From Homalodisca vitripennis (taxonomy: Eukaryota > Arthropoda > Insecta > Hemiptera > Cicadellidae), in assembly GCF_021130785.1 (NCBI RefSeq), contig NC_060213.1:69057501-69121500 (forward strand): a stretch of DNA of 64,000 bases. The letters run 5' to 3'. Below, one piece after another: positions 1 through 12,706 of the stretch. Both the position numbers and the translations under genes were made by a program. Each line of letters begins with the position of its first letter. The first letter of the stretch is position 1. Below the pieces are notes generated by a model. It was not told the DNA's origin and made no database searches. It worked only from the letters and a program-made list of their open reading frames with translations.

Positions 1-139
1 TTTCTATGGGATGAACTTAATGTCAAATTTAGTGATACAGTATGTAATTAACCTGAAAGGAATGAACAGTCACCCTACCCTGTCACCATTCCGTGCCGGT
101 ACAGCCCTGCATTAATAACTCACGAACTACCTTTTCAAG

Positions 140-211
140 AGCAGATTGGCGCAGCGGAAGCGTGCTGGGCCCATAACCCAGAGGTCCGTGGATCGAAACC
201 ACGATCTGCTA
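140..211 (+). tRNA. Initiator tRNA-Met (anticodon CAT)
   Basis: The 72-nt sequence folds as a tRNA. The 7-bp acceptor stem pairs 140-146 with 204-210 and 211 is the discriminator A. The anticodon stem is 165-169/177-181 with CAT at 172-174. Box A lies at 147-157 and box B at 190-200. The box B/T-loop reads GGATCGAAACC instead of the elongator GGTTCGAATCC, and three G:C pairs flank the anticodon loop; both mark eukaryotic initiator tRNA. It decodes the start AUG in cytosolic translation. There is no intron. The 5' end (AGCAGATTGGCGCA) is exactly complementary to a site next to the 5' LTR of the retrotransposon at 42670-50395. Confidence 0.96.
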
Positions 212-216
212 TTACC

Positions 217-221
217 TTTTT
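217..221 (+). terminator. RNA polymerase III terminator of the tRNA gene
   Basis: A run of five T begins 6 nt past the mature 3' end of the tRNA, the usual position and length of a Pol III stop signal. Confidence 0.8.
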
Positions 222-3200
222 ATCTTGAATACATATAACGTTACATTTTAATGTACAAGAAATAATTATTGAGTGCTAATTTGTAAAACAATGTGGTATA
301 TAATTAATTTTAAAATAAGTGATACTTTATTGTTGCTTTTTAATATTACACATTTAAGTATTAGCCTGCATTTTACTATCATCTTCAAAATCACTCAAAC
401 TTTCAGTAGTTTAGTTCATATTTATCAGTAATATTTTAACTAAACGATAAATTATTAAAGCAAGGCAGAGCCGTGGTAAGCTTCTAAGATGTAAAGTGTA
501 TGTCTAAAAACAAAAACTATACTATATGGTTTTAGTATTTTTAAATCAGGTATTTGTCCAAAACAAAGGCGAAATTGCTAAAATCTTGATAATAAAACGA
601 TATTTTATCTTTCAAAATAGCAAGACCAACTCGTATACCCCTTTAAATAATTTATTCCGTTCAGAGATACTTACATGAAGCAATTACTGACATTAGCTGC
701 AAAACAACTTCTTATTCAATTAAATGTTCTGCTCTTTAAAAAGTTACATACGAGCTGAAAAATATGTGTCGATCTATATGTGCTCTGTAAATAATGTCAC
801 GCTGATGAAACTGACTAAACACAGCTTTGATCTACATACTCGTATGTTTGTTTACTCCTTACATATGGGGACACAGATATTAAAGGGAGTAATTCAGTGG
901 CTTCTGTAATACAAGCAACGACATGATTTTGGCTTCAACAATTAAATTGTGTTACCGGTTTAAAAACTCGTTTCCCGTTGATTATTGTTTTATATGTAGA
1001 ACAAAATTTCAATTAATATTTATTAAGTTTATTGTAGAATGCATAAGATATTGCGATGAGCTTCTAACATAATTAAACTAGGAGAATTTTAAATATATTT
1101 TGATTTTGAAATTTTGTATCTATTCGTATTTTAATAACTAGAAAACTTTTGTAAAATATTTTTTCTTATCATTTATTACACCTAATTTAATCAATGTACA
1201 GTATGATGGATCAATAATGTAATTAGTATTTATTAAAAATAACTATCATTATACAGCATATAAGGATTAAAGTTATAACTAGCATCTGCTCTCTTATTCA
1301 GATTAGAACATTTCAAACAAAAAGTTATTAAAACCTTCCCTGTGACACGAGACAGGTACCGATGTTGAGACACGCAGAATAGTAGCAAGGTACGTCCACC
1401 ACAGTCAATGTGTTAAACTATTGTACCTACCTCTGTAGCTATATTATATATGGTTAAACATGCATTAAGGCATACGAAAGCGTAGTACTAATTACTTCAT
1501 ATCAGGTAATAAAGCACAAGAATTAGTTTACCTAACCTATTACTTGAATCCAAAACGGAAATAAAATAAATGTACTGTAGTGAACACAAAACTACTCTGT
1601 ACAATCTCATACAATCCGGGAGGCACGCAACTTTGACTACGTATATTGTAATCCTTATTATTTCTTCAAAATAATACAATAATTTTCAAAAAAGGATTTT
1701 TAAGCAAATTGTTTCTTATAAGAATATATTACGTTGCTTTTTCCGAATTATAAAATTTTTTATGTTATTGGATGGTATTCAACAAATTTCAGAAACCTTG
1801 TGTTGCCATTTTTCACGTAATGATAGTGTGAAGGCTAAAGGAACTATCAAATAAGAAATATAGAAGAGAAACAGGAGCTGTGCCAAGTTTACCTACCCTT
1901 AACTACCAGGTCACCGAGTAAACATCCACCTATAAAAAACTACCAAACGTTAAAGTGATATAATTGTAAAATGGTAAATAAAGACTTAGAAAAACATAAA
2001 AAAATAAATGTATTACTTCGTCTAAGACTCTTAATTAGGATGAGTATTAAACTTTGTTTCAAGTACTCTCTGTATGGTAAAGTACAAAAACGCAATTCTT
2101 TCTTAAAATTTTGTTACTGACAATAAATTAGTGATTTGAAAAATTGTAGTATTTCGGACATTTTCCATCGCTATTTCGTACACAAAGGATAAAACTACGT
2201 TCTGGGATTGAAATCTATCTCCTTCTTGAGTTGTAAACCAAAAACTCTAATACAATGACAGTAAAGAGGAGCCAAGAACACAAACCACACGTCACACACG
2301 CACTAGCGGAGATGGAACGCTAGACAACTGAAGAAGAGAGTAGATTTCAATCCACGAAACGTAGTGTTATATTTCTCGTAACATATAACGATGACAAATT
2401 TCCAAAATCCTACTATCCTTGCACTCACATATAAAATACACAACAATACACTTTTAACAATAACCACAACCACAAAGTATTATTAACACGAAGTAAGTTA
2501 AAACAAACATATACGGTTCCTACAGTGATTAACCGAGTTGTGGTCAGATTATGATTTGTCAACAGTGCGGCATTCCTTAGTGCAGATACCTATTCACGCC
2601 ACCAATGAGTTGTGGTGTACATTATGTATCATCATCATTAATTATATCAATGATACATGGATTGACGTCTACGTATCATTGTATAAGGGCGGCAACTCTA
2701 ATGTTGTGGAACGAAGCTACAGGTAACACTCAGTAAAAGTCAAATAAATAACCATAAGTAAAGTAACAGTAATTAATAAAGTGATATATAACCATCATGT
2801 TAAGGGGCTATTTAATGTAGGCTAAGAATGATGTGGTATATAATGACATATTTCAAATTGCACTTAAATACCCTTGCTTCACCTCAACTGTCATAAATCA
2901 CACAACCCTCAATCATAATTTCCATAGGTTTTCTATGGAAACTTTTACAAGCAGAGTGATAGGTTTCGATGACGCTCGCCAGTTAAACTAATTGACTTAA
3001 GCTGCCTTACCTTACTCAAGTAAGGATTCAAATTGTTGAATAGATTCAAAACATATTTGAAGCATTATAATCATCAATTTAAATGTATACATTTTTATAT
3101 AGATCGTCTGATGGATTAACTTGCTGCGGAGCATAGGAACTTGAGCATTTTGTGTAAATAAATGTTATATAAAGCTATTGATATGATGGAAAACATTGAA

Positions 3201-3579
3201 CACATCCTGCTTAAACAAAGCACTCTGATATAAAGAGATATATCTCTAACCTATGTTTTATCGGCAGTCGTGAGAACTTTTTTTAACGTGTACTGTCCGT
3301 ATGACGAACAGAGAGTAGCATGACAAAATGTTTTTTAACTTTCAGTAAAACACATGACGAGTCTCCGTTAATACGAGCTGTCATGCACGAAACGTAACAG
3401 ATTTTTTAAATCCGATGCCTATATAGGACGATGGTAATTTCGTTTTTCGGATCTTAGAGAAATCAGTGATAAAAGTGCTATAATAACCAATATTTGATAA
3501 ACTAACTTACATCTTGGAGACATATTTCGATGCAATATTCGAAATGAATGTATTTTCTTTTATATTTATACTATCAATA

Positions 3580-3581
<2 letters not shown>
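222..3581. other. Unannotated A/T-rich DNA
   Basis: No reading frame here has a recognisable domain or codon pattern. A stretch at about 2930-2990 resembles, in reverse, pieces near 32830 and 59050 of a dispersed repeat described below. I see nothing else that supports a feature. Confidence 0.5.
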
Positions 3582-3626
<45 letters not shown>

Positions 3627-3639
3627 ATTATTATTATTA
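3582..3639. repeat. (AT)n then (ATT)n microsatellite
   Basis: About 20 AT units run from 3582 and pass into six ATT units ending near 3639. The following ~150 bp (3650-3800) are less A/T-rich, with G/C blocks and an A-run, and could be the end of an old retroposon, but no family is recognised. Confidence 0.95.
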
Positions 3640-4180
3640 ATTATAAAGTTATTAAATTTGGCTTAAGCCAAATCCCAGGTTAGAATCCTAAAGAGTAGGG
3701 GAGGTTTTTAGTGGGTAAACCCGTTTTTAGGAGAGTCCCACATTACAGGCTGGCCACTTGCGTGCGTAGTTGCATTTTTCCTGCCTCTCCCTCAAAAAAA
3801 AATTAATTTTTAAATTATATTTAACATACAATGCTCAGATTTGTGAATAATATTTTAAAGTGCGAGAAACCGATAATACAATTTGGTATATAAGAAGTAA
3901 CGTTATATTTTCTTAGGTCACAATTAATGACTTTGCACATGTATTTTGATTCCAGCGGTGAAAGAGTATCTCCTTTACAGTATCAATATATTTTGAGAAT
4001 TTCCAATGCGGTTGCATATAATGCTTCTATTTCACACCTAATAGAAGTTGATAAACCTGTAACTCTAGCATTTAGATATGACAATATACCATTATACACA
4101 TATTTAATCACGTAACTGTTTTTTTCTTTTTTTAAATAAATTGTCATTGAGGGAACAGTGAGTTTACGAGTTTGAGAGTT

Positions 4181-4206
4181 ATGTTGTCAACGAGTGAAAG
4201 CCAAGG
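4181..4206 (+). other. Candidate short first exon with donor, copy 1
   Basis: An ATG at 4181 is followed by seven further sense codons and an AAG|GTAAGTG splice-donor consensus (GT at 4206-4207). The same block, identical in sequence, recurs at 4700-4725. There is no downstream acceptor or protein match in the window, so function is unproven; a chance donor inside a duplicated block is equally possible. Confidence 0.2.
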
Positions 4207-4699
4207 TAAGTGAATTAATATGTAATTGTACAGTACACAAAAGAAAAATGTGTTACCATAATTAAAACACCAATGGAGACAGTTACAAAACAAATAATAA
4301 TCACAATAACACACTCAAACATGATATTCAGATAAAATATATGTTTGTGTGATAAATATATCACACACAACCTCTTCTAAGGTGTAGAAAATTTACCTAA
4401 TCTTACTATATTACCTAAGGTCACATACATTAATGACTTTGCACATGTATATTGATTCCAGCGGTGAAAGAGTATCTCTTTACAGTATCAATATATTTTG
4501 AGAATTTCCAATGCGGTTGCATATAATGCTTCTATTTCACACCTAATAGAAGTTGATAAACCTGTAACTCTAGCATTTAGATATGACAATATACCATTAT
4601 ACACATATTTAATCACGTAACTGTTTTTTTCTTTTATTAAATAAATTGTCATTGAGGGAACAGTGATGCATGAACAGTGAGTTTACGAGTTTGGGAGTT

Positions 4700-4725
4700 A
4701 TGTTGTCAACGAGTGAAAGCCAAGG
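4700..4725 (+). other. Candidate short first exon with donor, copy 2
   Basis: Exact repeat of the 4181 block: ATG at 4700 and the AAG|GTAAGTG donor with GT at 4725-4726. The flanks carry substitutions, so identity across codons and donor is mildly suggestive but could be chance in so young a duplication. Confidence 0.2.
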
Positions 4726-4930
4726 TAAGTGAATTAATATGTAATTGTACAGTACACAAAAGAAAAATGTGTTACCATAATTAAAACACCAATGGAGACA
4801 GTTACAAAACAAATAATAATCACAATAACACACTCAAACATGATATTCAGATAAAATATATGTTTGTGTGATAAATATATCACACACAACCTGTTTTAAG
4901 GTGTTGACAATTTACCTAATCGTACTTTAT

Positions 4931-7900
4931 GTATTCTTTTAATGTAATAACGATTTATCTATGTAGGTTTTCTATCTTTAATATACTGAATACATTTTAT
5001 ATAACTCTAGATGTGTTGTATTTTGTTACATTTTGTGTTGTATGATTCGAATATTTTCTATCGTTATGTTAAAGAAATAGAACATACGTCCAACATAACT
5101 GGAGCAACCGACAAACCATGTCACTACCCAGAGCAAGTGCACTGAAGAACTCCTCCGTAATATACTTGTACATCAGGTGTGTGCTGGTAATTCTATGACG
5201 TATAACGTTTTCAGTTACTATCCGTGACTTCGGTGAGTTTACTTTAACACATCTACTATATTTATTTAATCTTACACCTTTGTAGCTTTTAGCACCTTGT
5301 GAAGAGGATATGTGCAATACTCAAAAATCAGTATTCTAAGAGTAAAATCATAATATCCATTCTACATCATTGTTAGACGAAATAAATAATAATATGAAAA
5401 GTATAGACATGTGGTAAATCCGTACTTCGCAGCAACGTTACAACCTTTACAGGTACTCTCAAGTTACGGTTACAAATATCGGTTACAAAGTATTCATCAG
5501 TTACTAGTAACTTGATAGTTTCCACGTTAAAGCGGTTCACCAAGACCATATAAGTATAGCGAAGGTGCTAAGTTTAATCTTTTATTCGAGTTAATATTGA
5601 CTGTACCAACTGTATGAGGTACCTTTGTAAATACCAGAATAAGAGTATACATAATAAGAATATACAAAAACACAAAAGTAAATTAAATTTATCCAAAATT
5701 CAAAAAAGAAATAATAAAAAAATTATTTTTATTTACGTATCTTAAATAATATATAATGAAATGCAAAGATGAAATAGATTAAGTAAAACAAAACAACGAA
5801 GCATTCTCTCGAGTTACAAAATAATAATCCATAATAAGCAGCATTGGGGTTATTCATAATCTGCAGGGAGCTAGTGTTATTGTGTTCGCAAATACTTGAG
5901 GAGCATCCTCTTAGTAACCACACTTAAACATTACCAGTTACATCTAAAATGTTTCAAAAGATTCTGTTAATTAGAGAATCTGTAACTGTAACGTAAAAGT
6001 GATGGGGGCTAATAAAATGCAACGGAGACATTGTTGTTAGTATTCTTACACAAAAGAATATCTGTCACCAAAACATCTCAAATAAAAATCCAGATTATTA
6101 TTTGAAATGAAGTGTATATATTTTGATAAAACATATAAATTTATTTACTCATATAAACAGTTTGATAGTAGGGCTAAATTTTATTTCGCAAACAAGTAAT
6201 TGATAGAAACATGCATTGATTAGAGCACATGATAAAACATGAATGTTAATTTACCAATTATATCATAATGAATTAACTGAATATTATTCTTAGATCGCAA
6301 GAAAATTTTAATGAGCACAATTATAACAAAGTAATACTGCATTGACAAGTGATTTATTGGTTCAAATAAACTTTAACACTCAATTAAATTTATATTTTTT
6401 GTTTAGGAAGAGAGTTTTATTGTGAGTTTGCTTTATATTTAGGCATACAGTAACATACATTTTTCTAATAAAAGCTTGGTTGCACTAATTATTTGTTTCA
6501 GTTGGCAGCGAAACCACTCTAATTTGCCAAAGGTGAAACAGAGTTTATTAGAATATATGTGAATATTTTAATTATAATATGTGTTGTAGCCTTGTAATAA
6601 GCATTATGCTTTCTATTGTCTAATGTAAACAAATATTACATGCTGGGTATTTATATTTTCTTTACCTATAATGTAATACATGTTTTGATTACTGAATATT
6701 CAATTTAATATATAACGTAGCATCACTACTTTTTGTCACATTTATAAAATTAAATAAAGGCCATCCATCATAGAGTCGTCTCTACAGAAGGCGAAAACGT
6801 TTAAAGAGGACATGCTATAATAATTACGCATGTAAAGATAAAAATATCGTAGAAAAATAGAACATAATATATGAAACGAGACTCTACATATTTTAGTTTC
6901 CTTTCATAATTGAAAAAATGTGCATGTTAATTTAAAATGTTATTGCTGAACTACCATTACAATTTCTGTGCATGTATTGATTACAAGATTTTACCTAACT
7001 ACAATAAACTTAATTAAAACATACGAGTTTAAAACTCATTAATACATCTGTTTTACTAATTAAAACAATAAAAAACGCATTTAGTTTACATTTTTGTGAA
7101 AATACTGGTTTACTACATGTAAAAAATGTTAAGAAAAATGAAAAATAATACAATAATTACTATTGATTTTTTTTCTAATTACTTTTGTTAGTTTTTAAAA
7201 TGTTCCAAAACTAATATCCTTACACCAAAATTGTCATATTGGGTCAAATTTGTGTGACTAAAATTAAAACAAAGATTTTATTTTCATTTATTTAGCTGAT
7301 TAAGGCAATATCCAAATTGAACTGATAAACACTATGCATATAGGTTTAATTACAACATAAATTTATGATATATACTTAAGTAATACCTCAATTTACCAAA
7401 TTAATTCAAGAAATGCATTTAGAAATAATTATTTTACTAAAACTTTTATACATTGTAAATATCAATAAATTATTCCCTTAACAACTTTCACTTGTACTTT
7501 TTCATCTAATTTAGCCTTTTTATAAACTGTAATGTGTTTTAATAGCATAGAAATTGTTTAACATATTACATTTATATCCAAAATTAACCTTAATTAATAT
7601 AGTTCACTAGCCAGTAAATGGGAACAATGTTCTATATACTATCAAGTGATCCAGAGACAGATATAATGAACACTCCTACCTCTATCCAAAACGACCACCC
7701 CTCCAACCACCCAGTGAATAGATCTCCGGCGATACTCGTATAACGTCAATCCATCCCACGTTCTTCAACCTCATGTTCTCTTTGATATTTTTTGTCTCAT
7801 TCCATAGAAAAGTCAAATTAATTGCTATACGCTTACTCGAGGTAATGTGATGGTGTTTTAACAAACAATAAAAAAACTCAAAATGTCCTGTATTTTATTA

Positions 7901-8025
7901 TTACCACGTACGTTATATGTTAAAATATATTTAATAGATCGTAAAACACATGCAAAAGTAAAACAAGCACCTTGAATTATTTGTTAACAATTTATTATTT
8001 TATCTCAATAAAACAATGAAATTTA
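4931..8025. other. Unannotated A/T-rich DNA
   Basis: Only short frames without recognisable domains on either strand. No tRNA, element end or repeat was recognised. Confidence 0.5.
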
Positions 8026-8736
8026 TTTTCCAACTCGTTTAGTTAATTTCGCGATGTAATTCTTATAAGACATGAACAATTTGATATTTACTTGAATTAA
8101 TTAAAGAGATTGGAACGGCTGCTTGTTTGAAAATATATTTTCTTTCTTTCTTCAATTTTATTAGACGGCTTTAATTATTTTATGACATAAAAAATATTTA
8201 AATCAAGTAAATACTAAACAAACATTTATACTGAAAGCTTTAATCATTACACTTTATAATTTGTTTTCCAACTCGTTTAGTTCATTTTGCGATGTAATTT
8301 TTATAAGACATGAACAATTTGATATTTACTTGAATTAATTAAAGAGATTGGAACGGTTGCTTGTTTGAAAATATATTTTCTTTTTTTCATCAATTTTATT
8401 AGACGGCTTTAATTATTTTATAACAAAGAAATATTTAAATCAAGTAAATACTAAACAAAATGTATACTAAAGGCTTTAATCATTACACTTTATAATTTAT
8501 ATTCCAACTCGTTTAGTTCATTTCGCGATGTAATTCTTATAAGATATGAACAATTTGATATTTACTTGAAATTATTAAAGAGATTGGAACGGTTGCTTGT
8601 TTGAAAATATATTTTCTTTCTTTTATAAATTTTATTAAACGGCTTTAATTATTTTATAACATAAAAAATATTTAAATCAAGTAAATACTAAACAAACATT
8701 TATACTAAAGGCTTTAATCATTACACTTTATAATTT
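8026..8736. repeat. Three-copy tandem array, ~237-bp unit
   Basis: The word CCAACTCG starts at 8030, 8268 and 8504, giving periods of 238 and 236 bp. Each unit runs through an AAGAGATTGGAACGG block to an ATCATTACACTTTATAATTT block, which last occurs at about 8736. Units differ by a few substitutions and 1-3-nt indels. The array is noncoding and A/T-rich, like a short satellite block. Confidence 0.93.
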
Positions 8737-11506
8737 CCGATATTACGCAGTAAAATGTGTAGATAACAATATATTTGGCGTTAAACGATTTATTTTGTTT
8801 TAGAGTGATCATTAGTATTCGTACTGTTTCAGCGATGTTACAAGCACTCATTGCAACAATGTTATAAAGCACAAAACTTTTGACGTCGACTTTAATAATA
8901 AAAAGTAGTGGAAACCACTGGTATTAGTCACCCACACCTCTTACCCCACAATGTGATTTTATTTTTAAACCGATAACTGAAAGTCATTTTTTAATACTAC
9001 TTACGTATTGTGTGTCAAATGTATTAAATTCTGATTTTAAAAATGTTTTAGTTAATATATTTCCTTGCTTAACATACATTAACATAATTTCAAGAATGAA
9101 CGAGCAATATCTACATATAACATATATTTACAGTTTAAGCTAAATCTGAAAACATGATCATCAATATAATTACTTTTCAATGTAACTAATAACACACAGT
9201 GTGTTGGTAAAATATATCGGCTACTTATAAAACATATGAGTACTTTGACTTAGCTTCTCAAAATTCACCTCTCTTACTGCTTTTGAAATAAGATAATAAT
9301 CATAAGGTATGGTTTCCTCTGATCTAGCAAATAGAATCATTAACAGTGATACAAAGCTGATTTTATACATGCACGTTAGTTAAGATCAATGAAAATACAG
9401 TTTCACCCTGAATCGTTAAATAACGGAGTACCAGAAATTAGAAAGACTGAAGTCTGAGGCTTTTCATGCGACGTGTACAGGAGGTACATGCGGTCCATCA
9501 TTTAGAAACAGTTAACACACCAACAATGGTGTGACAGTGGTAATTTATTTTCCGCGACCAAAGAATCCTTCTTAAATTGGATAAAAATAGCATTAGTTGA
9601 GCTTATATGATGAACCATTGATCTGTGTTCATATTACATTACGCCAGTAAAGGCCTTAATAGTTTTTATACAGCCTAAAAGTTATTTAGCAAACATTTTC
9701 TCTAGCTTTCACAAAGTTTTCTATTTTTTAAGTTTTCGCTAGCATACGTTATTTTTTTAACCTAGGATCTGCTAATTAAGCTCATATTCGTGTGAAAATA
9801 TATGAAACAGGGGTAGAGGGGGAATGCAAATAAGGTACATTAAACCTTTAGAGTGTTACCCGCGTCTTATTTGCCTAAAACTCGCGCCAACTTACCTTAG
9901 ATGTCAATGTAAACACAATAAAAATATGAATTTAAAATATTAAACGAGGTTTTTATGTAATATTTAATCCTTTAATGAACTTGTATTTACATTCATATAC
10001 GTGGTAAAAATCGCAATTAGTGAGAGTGTTATTGAATTATTGTATGCAAAGTTTTTATCCTCATGATTTTCTTTTAGAAACAACAGGAGGATTTAAATAA
10101 AAATATTAATTTTACAGTCTCTCGAAAGTTAAAATAAACCTCTAAAGCATCAGTTCACTGTGTTCAATTGGAAAGTACTATACGATCGATCTCCTGGTGA
10201 TAAATGAAGGGCTCAAGTTCTTTCATCAACTCTGATTAATTTGCCTGTGGAAGGTGCACTTCCCGCAAGAGAATCATTTAACAGAATGTGCTTCTCTAGA
10301 AAAGGAAATTGAGGTAACAGTTACTGGCGTTAACTTATAACAACTTAACATTTCCTGTTATCTTCTGTCAGAACTATCCCGGTTGCAAAAACTAGACCTC
10401 TTATAATGCATAAGTTAAAACAGATTAAATCCTTTGTTTTAAGTTTGTTATTAACGATAGATTTGAAAGGATAATATGATTTCGGACATTTCAATCGAAT
10501 AGAAAGAATAGGGTTAAAACATCCCAAGAACTAGAATTACAATCACACAAGCACAGGCTACAGTAAAGTCTGTTATATTTAAACCTTACGTAAAAGATGA
10601 TTTCAAGTTTTTTTTGTGTGGAACAAGCAACATAACGTAATTAACTTGCATGACTGTACTCAAAAACTAGTTGTAAGTAACTTTTTATTTTATTTATTAG
10701 TGAAGCTTACCTTTGTAAAAATTTCACTAGTCTTTTCAAAAATTTTCAAAAAGTGCCTAAAAATAGGGAAATCTAAGTTAAATTCAGGCCTACCCTACAC
10801 ACACTGTAACTATAAAAATTTAACTGCAATCTACCAGGATAGCTGTAATCTTTATTGATGCCCTTCTTTACTAGCCTACTCTTTGCTCTTTTTTCTTATT
10901 CTCCTCTTGGACTTCTTTTCCTGCCTTATTTATTCTATTTTGGTCAATTTGGTAAAACTCTTAAACCTTAAAACTTCCAGTTTTGATGCCTAATCTTTCC
11001 AAAAAAAATCACTTTGGCTACAGACCATTCATTAAAACACGGAATTGCATCACCATCTGCTAGTTTTAGTTATTTAATACCTACAAAATTAGTCTTTGAT
11101 AATATTTCCAAATTATGCTATTGCTATTTTCATTTGGATTCTGAGTTTTACCGTGTTAACGTTGTCAAGACTTATGCAGGTGTCTACATCACATCAAATA
11201 AAACTAATACTACAATACGTACCAACATAGGAAACGTAAATGAAAAAATCAAATGTAAGGGAAGTGTTATATATAAAAATACAGCGGTGTATTTGTGATA
11301 CATAGGAGGATGGAGCACCGCGTTCTCAGTGTTGTAAAGGATGACGTCTGGGGACCGTGTATACATTAAACAATGCTCTTTACGGTAACTTAACAACTTC
11401 AAAGGCATACAGTGTTGTATATTTTTTTAAAGTCATAAAACTTACTATTTTTAACATATATTTTGAAATATCGAAATTTTTCGCCGGAAAAATGTGCATG
11501 CTTCCC
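8737..11506. other. Unannotated A/T-rich DNA
   Basis: The longest frames (about 80-94 codons near 10616 and 11014) have ordinary A/T-driven composition and no recognisable motif. Nothing is supported here. Confidence 0.5.
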
Positions 11507-11514
11507 TATAACGA

Positions 11515-11577
11515 CTTGGATTGTAGATATTAATATTCAAGAATATTAATGTTTAAATTATCAATGAGACATCCAAG
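11515..11577. repeat. Terminal palindrome of repeat copy A
   Basis: CTTGGAT at the left and ATCCAAG at the right enclose ATTAATATTC/GAATATTAAT, forming an imperfect hairpin of about 63 bp. The same structure is kept in copy B at 29309-29371. Confidence 0.7.
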
Positions 11578-12542
11578 ACGATATAAAATATGTTTTATTA
11601 GTAAGCTCCGAGTGAATATTTAATACAATTTATCACTGATTTGTCAACTATTAAATATTATCTGGTTTGTCTAAAATAAAAAACACAGTTCTAAATAAAA
11701 ACAATGGATTTTATTTTAAACTGGCAAATTAATAAGTTCAACGTTTCAGAATTTTCATCACTCTATTTTCCACAAAGAATTGACAAACCGTTTAGTAAAT
11801 TTAAAAGTTCTTTTGGCAAGAAATAAAAAATATGAATAAAATATATCAAACTAAAATCGGAGCTCTCTTCTAAAAGAAAATAATAAAGTTTCAAAATAAA
11901 AATCAAATACCACTTGGGAAATAACTAAAATAAAAATTTTCACTTCTAAGTTCACTCAAAATTCAAAATAAAAATTTAAACTTCTCTATCCACTAGTTGA
12001 ACCTTAACTTTCAAGTCTCTGCAATTCAGATTACAACTCCCTCAAACAATTATTAAAGTTCAATTAATTACCAATTAAAATTTCACAAAAAAACAGTTCC
12101 AATTAAATATTAATAAATTACTGCTTTTCCAAATCTCAATTACAGATATTAACATTGTTCAATTTTACTTCACTTTTCTTGCAAGTTTGAACCAAATGTA
12201 ACTTGTATGATTCTATTATGCTCTATGGTTAATCGAGAATTAATCATGTAGATTGTTCTGTAGTTTCTATGAATTTAATTTTTAAATTAACGAACTGTAA
12301 TCAACTTAACTCACGAAAATGACCAAAAGAAGGGCGAAAATTATGAGCGGGCGCTTAAATACTTCCCTTTCCAATCAAATTTGCAGGACATCCGCGGTGT
12401 TCTCTCATTGGTCCAGCTGTATCAAACAAGGAAAAGAATAGTCGCAACAAGACAAGTTCTAATCAATTCAAGGCAGTCAACCTGCCTTCTTAACAATTTA
12501 AAAGTACCAGAACTAAATTGCCAAAGGATTACATGTTCGTTT

Positions 12543-12547
12543 TTACC
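12543..12547. repeat. Candidate target-site duplication, left (TTACC)
   Basis: TTACC here and at 19133-19137 bracket the 6.6-kb insertion. Joining 12547 to 19138 restores a sequence that aligns without gaps to repeat copy B around 30441-30470, so these are the insertion borders. The duplication is short for a LINE. Confidence 0.65.
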
Positions 12548-12706
12548 AAATCAAATCAAATCCAATCAAAATCATTTATTTCTCATTAACATTAACATGT
12601 ATCGAGAATTGTCAATATGTATAAAATAACTAAATACTAAAAATATTGCTATATCTGGTAAAACTACAAATTAAAAATATATTGAAAAACAGTACTAATG
12701 ATAGTT
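12548..12706 (-). other. LINE 3' UTR and tail
   Basis: About 160 nt follow the ORF2 stop. On the minus strand an AATAAA lies within GAAATAAATGATTTTG and the element ends in about three ATTTG units instead of poly(A), directly at the target duplication. Confidence 0.8.

Larger units (their letters stand above)
3908..4930. repeat. Direct tandem duplication, two ~0.5-kb copies
   Basis: Copy 1 spans about 3908-4410 and copy 2 about 4411-4930. Landmark words recur with an offset of 506 bp in the first half and about 519 bp in the second. Copy 2 has a 14-bp local duplication near 4665-4678 (GAACAGTGA repeated around TGCAT), which explains the change. The copies differ by only scattered substitutions. 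Each holds a short ATG-led frame followed by a consensus splice donor (listed separately), so this may be a duplicated leader exon and not just noncoding DNA. Confidence 0.9.
11507..12547. repeat. Dispersed repeat copy A, left part
   Basis: This stretch matches 29301-30454 closely, except that copy B has about 125 extra bp near 30070-30207. The match starts at TATAACGACTTGG in both. It contains a terminal palindrome and a less A/T-rich block around 12340-12420. Read on the minus strand, that block has a CCAAT-like box and a TATTTAAG box, as in an LTR or transposon promoter. The copy is interrupted after 12547 and resumes at 19138. Type is unresolved: a solo LTR or non-autonomous element are the best guesses. 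Confidence 0.85.

Noticed and set aside
8026..8736. CRISPR-like array
   Set aside because: Contiguous ~237-bp units without spacers in eukaryotic DNA; an ordinary tandem repeat.
10616..10858. Eighty-codon plus-strand frame
   Set aside because: A/T-driven composition, no domain, no homologous frame elsewhere and no start context or neighbours supporting a gene.
11014..11408. Overlapping 94- and 74-codon frames on opposite strands
   Set aside because: No motif in either; expected by chance in this composition.
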